Positions 17,704 through 25,501 of a stretch of DNA of 47,326 nucleotides are shown one piece after another. Source of the DNA: Thermodesulfobacteriota bacterium (lineage in GTDB: Bacteria; Desulfobacterota; Desulfobacteria; Desulfobacterales; JAUWMJ01); NCBI GenBank assembly GCA_034189135.1, contig JAXHVO010000104.1:1-47326 (forward strand), written 5' to 3'. How positions within the stretch are numbered: position 1 is the stretch's first letter; each line of letters opens with the position of its first letter. The notes under the pieces were generated by a model that was not told the origin of the DNA, did not search any database, and was given only the letters and a program-made list of their open reading frames with translations. Both the position numbers and the translations under genes were made by a program.

Positions 17704-18257
17704 AAAGGAAATACCAGGGACTGGTTACCCTAGGCATTTTTTTGCTGGTAGTGGTGGCCACCGCTGTTTATGCTCTGAGCGACTTTTGGAAAAGAGCTGA
17801 CAAGGTTTCCCTTCACCACATGAAGCCGATGCCGAACATTAACATTCCGCAACGCGCCACCTTAAGAGAAATCGATCGCCTGGGGAAAAATTTAAGAAGC
17901 ATTGCTTATCCTGGCGGACCCCAGGCAGCACCTGTGGATCTCATCCTGTTCGGCTATCAATCCATTCAAGCAGCCGGACAAAGATCTGAGCCTGCATCAT
18001 ACGGAAGACAAATCACCCTGCCGGTGGAGATGAACTATTCTCTTACATTTGCCTTTTCTTCCAATACAGAACGATTTTGTTTGGTGAATAACATATTTTG
18101 CGGCGAAGGAGATCGCCTTAAAGATGGTGGGCGCATATTAAAAATAGAGCCCGGCCGGGTATTAATCGAAAAACGGGGATTTAAAAAATGGGTATTTCCT
18201 GATGAAGATAAAATAAGAACAAAAGCTGAGAAAAAGGTGTTAGTGGAGGACAAATGA
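17700..18257 (+). CDS. MshK/PilP-like inner-membrane protein
   Basis: A 185-residue bitopic protein with a membrane helix at residues 7-26 and a periplasmic domain. The C-terminal part (FSSNTERFCLVNNIFCGEGD, then the KIEPGRVLIEKRG stretch) resembles the small beta domain of GspC, PilP and MshK proteins, which contacts the secretin N-domain. It contains two cysteines there. It overlaps the gene before (ATGA at 17700-17703) and the secretin after it, so it is translationally coupled to both. Assignment rests on topology and gene order more than on sequence identity. Confidence 0.65.
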   Translation: MKRKYQGLVTLGIFLLVVVATAVYALSDFWKRADKVSLHHMKPMPNINIPQRATLREIDRLGKNLRSIAYPGGPQAAPVDLILFGYQSIQAAGQRSEPASYGRQITLPVEMNYSLTFAFSSNTERFCLVNNIFCGEGDRLKDGGRILKIEPGRVLIEKRGFKKWVFPDEDKIRTKAEKKVLVEDK

Positions 18258-19783
18258 AAAGCTGTAACAATATATTTTCTATAATGTCTATTTTTTTTCT
18301 TGCCGGTCTTTTTCTCGCCGGATGTTCCCTCGGGCCGTCCAGTGTCCTGGAACCCAAGGAGCCTCCCATCGTTCCGGTTCCGGAAAAAGTTCAGGAAGAA
18401 TCAGCCAAACTGGATGAAATCCAAAGAAAGCTACATGACTCGATTGAAAAAACTGCTCCGAAACAAGTTGACATAAAACCGGTGATGCCGGCCTACGACC
18501 CTCTTGAAGATCGTATGGTTTCCTTTTCCATGATTAATGAGGATCTTCGCTTGATTCTCTATTCTTTGTCCAGGGCAGTGGGTATGAACCTGATTATTAA
18601 TCCGGAAGTCACTGTGGAGGAGAAGCGACTGACGATCAATTTTGAAAAAGTTTCCGCTTCAACGGTCTTAAAAGAGATTTTAAATTCATTTGATCTTTAC
18701 TACGAAGTTGACGGAAATGTGATACGGGTAAATCCGTATCAGGAGAAAATGTTCAAGTTGAATTTTCTCGATACCTATATGGATACCGATTTTATTGTTG
18801 GGGGCGATGTTTTAGGGGCCGGGGAACAGGACGGTGTGGAAGGGCTTAGCGGAACATTTAAGCTCACCGGTAAAGGAGCTGAGAAAGGAAAGGGGAACCC
18901 TTATGACGTGATAGAGGATATGGTCAGGCGCACGATTTCACAGGGTGGAAAATACTCCATCAACCGGATTTCAGGAAGCCTTTATGTGAAGGATACACCG
19001 GCCACCATTCACATGATATCAAGGGTGATCAACCATGCCAAAGAGATGCTTTCCAGGCAGATACTTATTGAGGCAAGAATTATAGAGGTCATTCTTTCAG
19101 ACGAGTACAAATACGGCATTGACTGGAGTGTGGTCCGAGAGGAAGTAGATTCAAAGGAAAAACGGGTGACCGGCACCTCATGGGTTTCAGAAATTGGATT
19201 GGCGCTTCAGGGAATCTATCGGCATTTTAATATTGACGTGACCATAGATGCGCTAAACGGTTTCGGCGATATGAAGGTGGTTTCCAATCCGACCATCCGG
19301 GCCAAACATGGGCAACCTGCCATTATCAGCGTGGGGACATCCATAAGCTATACCAAAAGTACGGAAACCACCACCACCGGTACCGGTGACAACAGCGATA
19401 CCACTACGGAAGTTGAGGTTTCCAAGGTCTTTGACGGGCTTATACTGGGAGTGATTCCTTTTATTGACGAAGAGGGAAAAATATCCCTCATGATAAATCC
19501 CATAAAAAGTGATGTGGATCGGGAAAGTCTTGAACTGATCAGCATCGGGAATCAGAAGATCACTTTGCCTGAAGTCAGGGTAAAGGAGATCAATACAACC
19601 ATTTCACTCGACAGCGGCGACGTGGTGATTTTAGGGGGCCTGATTGATAAAAACCTTACCACGGACAATAAGGGCGTACCGATTCTTTCAGCCATTCCCG
19701 GCCTGGGATATCTTTTTAAAAATGAGTTCAAAAGCGAACAAAGCAGGGAATTGGTCATAATATTGAGCGTGTCACTCATATGA
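18254..19783 (+). CDS. mshL: outer-membrane secretin of the MSHA-type pilus
   Basis: A 509-residue lipoprotein secretin forming the outer-membrane pore for the pilus. The signal peptide ends in lipobox LAGC, with the lipidated cysteine at C24. Residues about 90-160 form the STN/N0-type domain (NEDLRLILYSLSRAVGMNLI). The C-terminal secretin domain runs from about 320 to the end, with the family's closing block SGDVVILGGLIDKN and IPGLGYLFKNE. A threonine-rich insert (TETTTTGTGDNSDTTTE) lies in the gate region. It overlaps both neighbours by four bases. The gene symbol follows the MSHA family. Confidence 0.9.
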   Translation: MKSCNNIFSIMSIFFLAGLFLAGCSLGPSSVLEPKEPPIVPVPEKVQEESAKLDEIQRKLHDSIEKTAPKQVDIKPVMPAYDPLEDRMVSFSMINEDLRLILYSLSRAVGMNLIINPEVTVEEKRLTINFEKVSASTVLKEILNSFDLYYEVDGNVIRVNPYQEKMFKLNFLDTYMDTDFIVGGDVLGAGEQDGVEGLSGTFKLTGKGAEKGKGNPYDVIEDMVRRTISQGGKYSINRISGSLYVKDTPATIHMISRVINHAKEMLSRQILIEARIIEVILSDEYKYGIDWSVVREEVDSKEKRVTGTSWVSEIGLALQGIYRHFNIDVTIDALNGFGDMKVVSNPTIRAKHGQPAIISVGTSISYTKSTETTTTGTGDNSDTTTEVEVSKVFDGLILGVIPFIDEEGKISLMINPIKSDVDRESLELISIGNQKITLPEVRVKEINTTISLDSGDVVILGGLIDKNLTTDNKGVPILSAIPGLGYLFKNEFKSEQSRELVIILSVSLI

Positions 19784-20736
19784 GCGTTATTTATAAAACA
19801 TTAAAAAAGCTGAAAACCGAATCAGCAGAAGAATCAGAAAATAATGGGATAGCAGAAAAAAGGAAGAGAAGTTATTCTTTTAAAGGGGTATCTTTCAATC
19901 CGGTGATTGCCATTTCCCTTGTACTTTTGATTTTAATTGCAGCGGGTGGCGTTTTCTTTGCTACGCGCGGCCCAAAGAAAACCGGTAAGCATCCGTCCCA
20001 GGCGAAAGTTTTTAAAATTCAACAAAGCTCAGAATACCAACAAGATGATGTAAGCGCTGAAGGAGAGGGAAAAGAATCGGTTAATATTGGCTATATACCT
20101 GCCCAGACAGAAAGTAAGGATTCGGAGAATACCGCCGGAAAAGATACCCTCGCTCAGGACACATCGCTGCAAGGAGATATGAAGCTTCCACAAATTGCAG
20201 CGCGCAGAACGGTGGAGAATCAGCCGGAAAAAGGAAATAATTTTGCTCAACCACAGCCAGCCGTTTTTTCTTCTCCTCAAAAGGGAACGTTTTCTCCCCA
20301 AAGGGATGAAGAAAAAAAACACCAAGAAAAAATTCGCCGGCAAAGAATTCATCGAACCAATCTTGAAAGAAGCCTAAAAATAAGCAGGCTGGTTGACCGG
20401 ATACATAAACACATCAAAGCCGGGAATATCTCTCTGACGGAAAAATATCTGACTGAGCTGGAAACACTGAAAGGCAAAGACAGCACTTATGTGCTAAAGA
20501 TGAGGGCATTCTGGGCTCTTAACCGGCAGGATTATACATCGGCAACGGGTTTTCTTAAAACGGCCCTGGATAAAAACGAAAAAGATGTCGAAGCCGGGAT
20601 TAATATGGCCATTGTAGAAATAAAGACCAAACAATTTCTGAAGGCGGAAAACCGGTTGAAAAAGCTCAGGAAAATCTATCCGGAAAACACGGCTATCTCC
20701 GAATTAGTTGAAACGCTAAAGCTAAGGTCTCGTTAA
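19780..20736 (+). CDS. mshN: MshN-like TPR protein
   Basis: A 318-residue inner-membrane protein. It opens with SVIYKTLKKLK, the short motif shared with GspB/MshN proteins. A membrane helix follows (41-61), then a long charged, glutamine- and proline-rich linker in the periplasm, and helical TPR-like repeats at about 215-315 (NGIS-type ALNRQDYTSATGFLKTAL). It probably scaffolds the secretin or the peptidoglycan link. ATG 19780 overlaps the secretin stop (ATGA). The gene symbol rests on order (after mshL) and layout. Confidence 0.7.
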   Translation: MSVIYKTLKKLKTESAEESENNGIAEKRKRSYSFKGVSFNPVIAISLVLLILIAAGGVFFATRGPKKTGKHPSQAKVFKIQQSSEYQQDDVSAEGEGKESVNIGYIPAQTESKDSENTAGKDTLAQDTSLQGDMKLPQIAARRTVENQPEKGNNFAQPQPAVFSSPQKGTFSPQRDEEKKHQEKIRRQRIHRTNLERSLKISRLVDRIHKHIKAGNISLTEKYLTELETLKGKDSTYVLKMRAFWALNRQDYTSATGFLKTALDKNEKDVEAGINMAIVEIKTKQFLKAENRLKKLRKIYPENTAISELVETLKLRSR

Positions 20737-20855
20737 GTGGTATGTTGGCTTCAAATTGCGTTTTCCCGGCGGCAGCTTGACCAGCCGTGGGGGCAAAAAG
20801 GCCCAATGCCGGCTTAACCACCCAGCTATCTCTTATATAAAAGAGGTTTTCGATT

Positions 20856-22406
20856 ATGAAAACATCAGCCGCATATGAAGAATTGAGTTATCTTGATTTT
20901 TTAGGACTGGACTATAATCCGTTTCCGGTGGCTCCTGATGACGAAAATTTTTATTTTTCAGAGCATATTTACGAGATTCTTTCGGAAATTGTTCACGGGA
21001 TTATTTCGCGTAAAGGATTTATGGTGATCACCGGTGATGTCGGACTGGGAAAAACCACCATCAGTCGCAGGATCTTAAGTATTCTGGAAGAAAAAGGGAT
21101 TGAAACCTCACTCTGTTTTCATACTTCATACCAGGATGTGGAACTGCTAAGGGAAATAAATCGGGATTTCGGCATTGAAAGTACAAGTCTTCTTTTCAGC
21201 GAGCAGATGATGCTGTTAAATGATTTCCTGCTGGCGCAAAACCGGGAAGGAAAAAATTGTGCCATCATTATTGACGATGCGCAGAATCTTAATCACCAGA
21301 GTCTTGAACTCGTTAGAATGATTTCAAACCTTGAGGCAAATCAGCAGAAACTGGTTCAGATTCTACTGGTCGGTCAAGCGGAATTGATGGACAAGCTAAA
21401 TTCAACAGAGCTGAGACAACTTAAAAGCAGGATCATTATCAAAAAAGAAGTCCGACCCCTGAAACTTGAAGAACTGGAAAAATATCTTTTATTTAAGCTG
21501 AACGTTTCCGGAGGTGGCGGGCTTACCAAAATAAGAAAAAATGCGCTTTTAAAAATACAAAAATATACCGGGGGAAACTTTAGGCAGATCAATATTTTAA
21601 TGGATAGATGCCTGTATGTTGCCTTCCTTAATAATACGGCTGAAATCAGCGGACAGATTATTAAAGATGCCTACCTCGATTTGAATCCTGATCGCAGATC
21701 CGGATTTGCCAAAAAGATAACCGTTTTACCGGTGGCCATATTATTACCACTGGTTCTGTTGGCAGGATTGATATTCTTCACCCAGGCCGAGACGCCATTG
21801 CTGCACAAAACAAGTATCATGGGGAAAACGGAGGTGTCGGCAAAAGAGCTTAAAAGTTTGCCCGGGGTTGCCAATGCCGGGGAAGTGCCGGTGCAACCTC
21901 ACCCAGGGGAAAAAGATAAAAAGAGCGCAAGTGTTCCGGTACCGGTGGATGATTTTTTAAAGGCCTATCAACTTTCGGTGCATAAGAATACGTTTTTTAA
22001 CGCCCTGGAAACGGGCAGATTTCAGCAAGTTGCTCAAACCATATTCAACCAGACAGGATATCAGCTCATCCGACTGGAACATATTTTTGACCGGGTAAAA
22101 AGAAAATACGGAGTATTGTCTTACCCGAACACTGTAAACGGAAAGCCAGGTTATTTTCTTTTCTGGAAACCGGCCTTTACGCTGAAAAAGTTTTACTATT
22201 CATATCGCGGGGAAGAAATTAAAAAGCTTCAAGCAGAAATGGCGAAGGTTAAACTGTATAACTATCATCTGGATGGCATTGTGGGGAAAAAACTGATGAA
22301 TGCGGTCATTCATTTTCAGCAACAGAATGCCCTTCCGGTGACGGGTTATCCTGACAAGAGGACCATATTCCTTTTATGCCACAGGGAGGGGACAAACCAG
22401 GCATGA
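20856..22406 (+). CDS. mshM: MshM/ExeA-like AAA ATPase with peptidoglycan-binding domain
   Basis: A 516-residue ATPase of the ExeA/GspA type. Walker A is GDVGLGKT (60-67) and Walker B is CAIIIDDAQ (135-143). A membrane helix spans about 289-308. The C-terminal periplasmic part ends in a peptidoglycan-binding repeat (about 456-507, LDGIVGKKLMNAVIHFQQQN). These proteins couple cytoplasmic ATP hydrolysis to inserting the secretin through the cell wall. It lies 120 bases after mshN and overlaps mshE by four bases. Confidence 0.87.
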   Translation: MKTSAAYEELSYLDFLGLDYNPFPVAPDDENFYFSEHIYEILSEIVHGIISRKGFMVITGDVGLGKTTISRRILSILEEKGIETSLCFHTSYQDVELLREINRDFGIESTSLLFSEQMMLLNDFLLAQNREGKNCAIIIDDAQNLNHQSLELVRMISNLEANQQKLVQILLVGQAELMDKLNSTELRQLKSRIIIKKEVRPLKLEELEKYLLFKLNVSGGGGLTKIRKNALLKIQKYTGGNFRQINILMDRCLYVAFLNNTAEISGQIIKDAYLDLNPDRRSGFAKKITVLPVAILLPLVLLAGLIFFTQAETPLLHKTSIMGKTEVSAKELKSLPGVANAGEVPVQPHPGEKDKKSASVPVPVDDFLKAYQLSVHKNTFFNALETGRFQQVAQTIFNQTGYQLIRLEHIFDRVKRKYGVLSYPNTVNGKPGYFLFWKPAFTLKKFYYSYRGEEIKKLQAEMAKVKLYNYHLDGIVGKKLMNAVIHFQQQNALPVTGYPDKRTIFLLCHREGTNQA

Positions 22407-24064
22407 CCACAGAAAAACCGAAAAAGCAGCTGGGTGAAATCTTAAAAGAAAAGGGGATTATTACCGAGGATCATATCAATTATGCCCTTCAGATTCAAAG
22501 GATCACCAAAGACCGGCTGGGGGAAATTTTTGAGAAACTTGGTTTTGTTACCGAAAACGACACAGTTAAAACCCTGGCTGAACAGATCAGCATTTCATAT
22601 GTTGATGTTGATGAGGTTTTACCCGACAACACGGTGTTGAAATTGTTTAACAAAAATCTCTGTCTTAACAACACCTTTCTACCGATGCGGCAGGTGGACG
22701 GTACCATTGAAGTTGCTGCATACAACGCACGGGATGTCAAGCTCGGACAGTTAATTTCAAGGCAGACCGGACTGAAACCGAAGTTTTATATTTCAGAACG
22801 ATCTAAGATTATCAATGCGGTGAACAAGCTTTATTATTTTCTGGAAAACCCCGTGGAGAAATTAATCGAAAACGAGATTAATGTCCTTGTCAGAGATAAA
22901 GAGATGGCAAGGGGTATGGACAACCTGATCAACCATATCTTTCATCTGGGGATTAAAATGCGGGCAACCGACATTCATATTCAGTCCATGAAACAGTCTC
23001 TGGACGTTTCATTCAGGATAGACGGAGTTAAAAATCCCGTAATATCCCTTCCGATTGCCCTAAACAGGGTGATTGCCAGCCTTAAAATGAAGGCGGATAT
23101 GGATATCGCCGAACAGCGACTTCCCCAGGATGGCCGTTTTTCCGCCACTATTTTAAACAACACCTATGATTTCAGGGTATCCACCATCGTTTCTCCACAG
23201 GGAGAAAACATGGTTTTAAGAATCCTGCCCATGGAAAGCGCCGTGATGGGGATGGAACAGCTGGGTTTTTTAAAAGAACATGTCAAAATTGTGGAAAATA
23301 TGTTCAAAGAGCCTTTTGGCATAGTGCTTCTCACCGGACCCACCGGCAGCGGAAAATCGACCACCCTTTATGCCGGGATAAGAAGACTGAACCTGCTGGA
23401 AAAAAATGTAATCACCGTTGAGGAACCCATCGAATATGATATCCCCTTGCTTCGACAAACACAGGTAAATGAAAAGGCCGGTTACACTTTTGCCAGCGCC
23501 ATCCGTTATTTTTTAAGACACGACCCGGATGTCATACTGGTCGGGGAAATAAGGGATGTGGAGACGGCTTCAACAGCGGTGACCGCATCTACCACCGGGC
23601 ACATGGTCCTTTCAACACTGCATACCAACAGCGCCATAGGCGCAATTTCCCGGCTGAAAGATCTGGGCGTTCGTCCTTTTTTGATTGCCGATTCCCTGGT
23701 AGGCGTGCTTAGTCAACGACTGGTGAGAAAGGTTTGCAATGCCTGCAAAGAGCCCTATCATCCGCAGGAATGGGAAAAGGAATATTTAAACGATCCGAAC
23801 ATTGAAACGCTTTACCGGGGAAAAGGATGCGAAGTCTGTAACAACTCCGGATATTTCGGGCGTACCCTGGTCTATGAAATCCTTACCGTCAATCGAGAGC
23901 TTTCCACGCTTATTGAAAAGGAGGCAGATCCGAGCATGATTTCACAAAGAGCGGCTTCAAGCGGACATATTAACATGCTGGATATCATGACTGAAAAAGT
24001 AAAGCAGGGAATTACCACTTATGAAGAGGCGGTGCGTATACTTGGGATTATCAGACAACAGTGA
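22403..24064 (+). CDS. mshE: type IV pilus assembly ATPase (GspE/PilB/MshE family)
   Basis: A 553-residue hexameric ATPase that powers pilus extension. The N-terminus carries two copies of the MshEN-type segment: residues 9-32 starting QLGEIL, and 38-61 starting RLGEIF, each with the conserved G. In MshE this repeat binds c-di-GMP. The first copy has Q where R is usual. Walker A is GPTGSGKST (312-320), Asp box VEEPIEY (339-345), Walker B ILVGEIRD (378-385) and His box GHMVLSTLHTN. A zinc tetracysteine follows at C445, C448, C476 and C479. The start ATG 22403 overlaps the mshM stop (ATGA); the frame also extends nine codons upstream inside mshM. Confidence 0.94.
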   Translation: MTTEKPKKQLGEILKEKGIITEDHINYALQIQRITKDRLGEIFEKLGFVTENDTVKTLAEQISISYVDVDEVLPDNTVLKLFNKNLCLNNTFLPMRQVDGTIEVAAYNARDVKLGQLISRQTGLKPKFYISERSKIINAVNKLYYFLENPVEKLIENEINVLVRDKEMARGMDNLINHIFHLGIKMRATDIHIQSMKQSLDVSFRIDGVKNPVISLPIALNRVIASLKMKADMDIAEQRLPQDGRFSATILNNTYDFRVSTIVSPQGENMVLRILPMESAVMGMEQLGFLKEHVKIVENMFKEPFGIVLLTGPTGSGKSTTLYAGIRRLNLLEKNVITVEEPIEYDIPLLRQTQVNEKAGYTFASAIRYFLRHDPDVILVGEIRDVETASTAVTASTTGHMVLSTLHTNSAIGAISRLKDLGVRPFLIADSLVGVLSQRLVRKVCNACKEPYHPQEWEKEYLNDPNIETLYRGKGCEVCNNSGYFGRTLVYEILTVNRELSTLIEKEADPSMISQRAASSGHINMLDIMTEKVKQGITTYEEAVRILGIIRQQ

Positions 24065-24090
24065 AAAAGGGAAAGGCAACGAAAAAATAA

Positions 24091-24129
24091 ACATCGAACA
24101 TCGAACGTCCAACATCGAATGTTGAATGG
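24091..24129. repeat. degenerate ACATCGAAC tandem repeat
   Basis: About four imperfect units of 9-10 bases (ACATCGAAC, ATCGAACGTCC, AACATCGAA, TGTTGAATG) in the only sizeable gap in the second half of the operon, between mshE and mshG. A small AACAT-cga-ATGTT hairpin is included. Confidence 0.55.
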
Positions 24130-24175
24130 AAAGGGGTTCGTTGTTTATTAACCTTGAACAATCACAAATTACAAA

Positions 24176-25408
24176 ATGAACTATTTTAGATATAAACTGA
24201 TTGCCCCTTCCGGAGAGCTTTTTTCAGGTACGACCAAGCTTCCATATGAAGATCTCCTATCGGCTATTTCCCACCTGGAAAGGGATGGCAGCCTGACCCT
24301 GTATGTGAAGAAATTGGGAATTTTGCGTTCCTTCATTACCAAGCTCGGCTCTTTTCAGTTTCGTAAAAAAATAAAAAGATCGGCGCAGGCGGAACTATTG
24401 AGCAACCTTTCACTCATGCTTCGATCCGGCATCACCCTGACCGCTGCACTGGAAGAGATAGCAGACAGTCTGCAACACTCTGAAATAAAAAATGATTTAA
24501 AGAATATTATTTTAAGTGTTCAGGCAGGCACCCCTTTTTCAGAGGCGGCAGAAAAGTACAGTTATATTTTCCCCACTGCTGTTATCCATCTCATAAAAAT
24601 TGGTGAGGAGACCGGCAAACTCGATGAAATGCTCGAAAGTGGGGCACAGCACCTAAAGAGGGTGCAAGGTATTGTCAGTGACACCAAACAGGCCCTCATG
24701 TATCCGGCGGTTGTGTTTGTGGTATTGGGAGCCGGTTTTATTTTCTGGGTATATTATGTGGCACCCAAGATTATTGACCTTTTCAGGGATATGGAAGTTG
24801 AGCTTCCTGCAATTACCGTTTTTGTAATGAAGGTTTCCTATTTCTTCAGGGATTACCTGGTTCATATACTGATTGTGGTACTGCTCATGATTTTCAGCGT
24901 TTTAGCTATCTATAAAGGGAGCAGATGGGTAAAAAGAGGTATCGACGCGATGATTTTAAAACTTCCGGTTGCCGGAACCATTATCTCCGCCTCTTCCCTG
25001 GCTTTTATAAGTGAATACTTTTCTTTATTAATGAATGCCGGTGTGGATTTACTTCACTCCATGACGATTTTAAAAAAATCGATTGCCAATGAAATCTATC
25101 GTGAAAAATTAGATGAGATAAGAAAAAGCCTGAAAAGGGGAGAGAGCATTACCGATTCATTTAGAGGCGGGGTTATTTTTCCCTCCTATGTGATTCGGAT
25201 GATAAACATTGGCGAGATGAGTGGAACCCTTTCAGAGCAGCTTGCTTCTGTGGCCGGGGAATACCGAAAAAAGCTTTCAACCCTGGTGGCAGTGATAGGG
25301 AAAATGCTTGAGCCGGTCATACTGGTGATCGCAGGTGTTTTGTTTGGGGTGATTATCGTGGGGCTTTTGCTCCCGATTTATGACCTGGTAAGCCAGGTGA
25401 GCGGATGA
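24176..25408 (+). CDS. mshG: pilus inner-membrane platform protein (GspF/PilC/MshG family)
   Basis: A 410-residue polytopic platform protein on which the pilus is built. It has two T2SSF domains. The first begins with AELLSNLSLMLRSGITLTAA (residues 76-95), the second at about residue 280 (FISEYFSLLMNAGVDLLHS). Three membrane helices are seen at about 178-200, 225-247 and 375-400, the last in ILVIAGVLFGVIIVGLLLPI. It is the last gene of the operon and converges on the LamG prepilin gene, 93 bases stop to stop. Confidence 0.92.
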   Translation: MNYFRYKLIAPSGELFSGTTKLPYEDLLSAISHLERDGSLTLYVKKLGILRSFITKLGSFQFRKKIKRSAQAELLSNLSLMLRSGITLTAALEEIADSLQHSEIKNDLKNIILSVQAGTPFSEAAEKYSYIFPTAVIHLIKIGEETGKLDEMLESGAQHLKRVQGIVSDTKQALMYPAVVFVVLGAGFIFWVYYVAPKIIDLFRDMEVELPAITVFVMKVSYFFRDYLVHILIVVLLMIFSVLAIYKGSRWVKRGIDAMILKLPVAGTIISASSLAFISEYFSLLMNAGVDLLHSMTILKKSIANEIYREKLDEIRKSLKRGESITDSFRGGVIFPSYVIRMINIGEMSGTLSEQLASVAGEYRKKLSTLVAVIGKMLEPVILVIAGVLFGVIIVGLLLPIYDLVSQVSG

Positions 25409-25501
25409 ATTAGTAAAACGACTAAAAGCTATTTATTCAGCATTCAAAACGCTAACGTGTTAACAACAATCAACCATCGCCAATAATCGATCTTCTATTG
25501 T

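Noticed and set aside
19945-19962. Sigma-54-like TGGCGTTTTCTTTGCT inside mshN
   Set aside because: The spacing fits, but the central consensus bases are missing and it lies within coding sequence.
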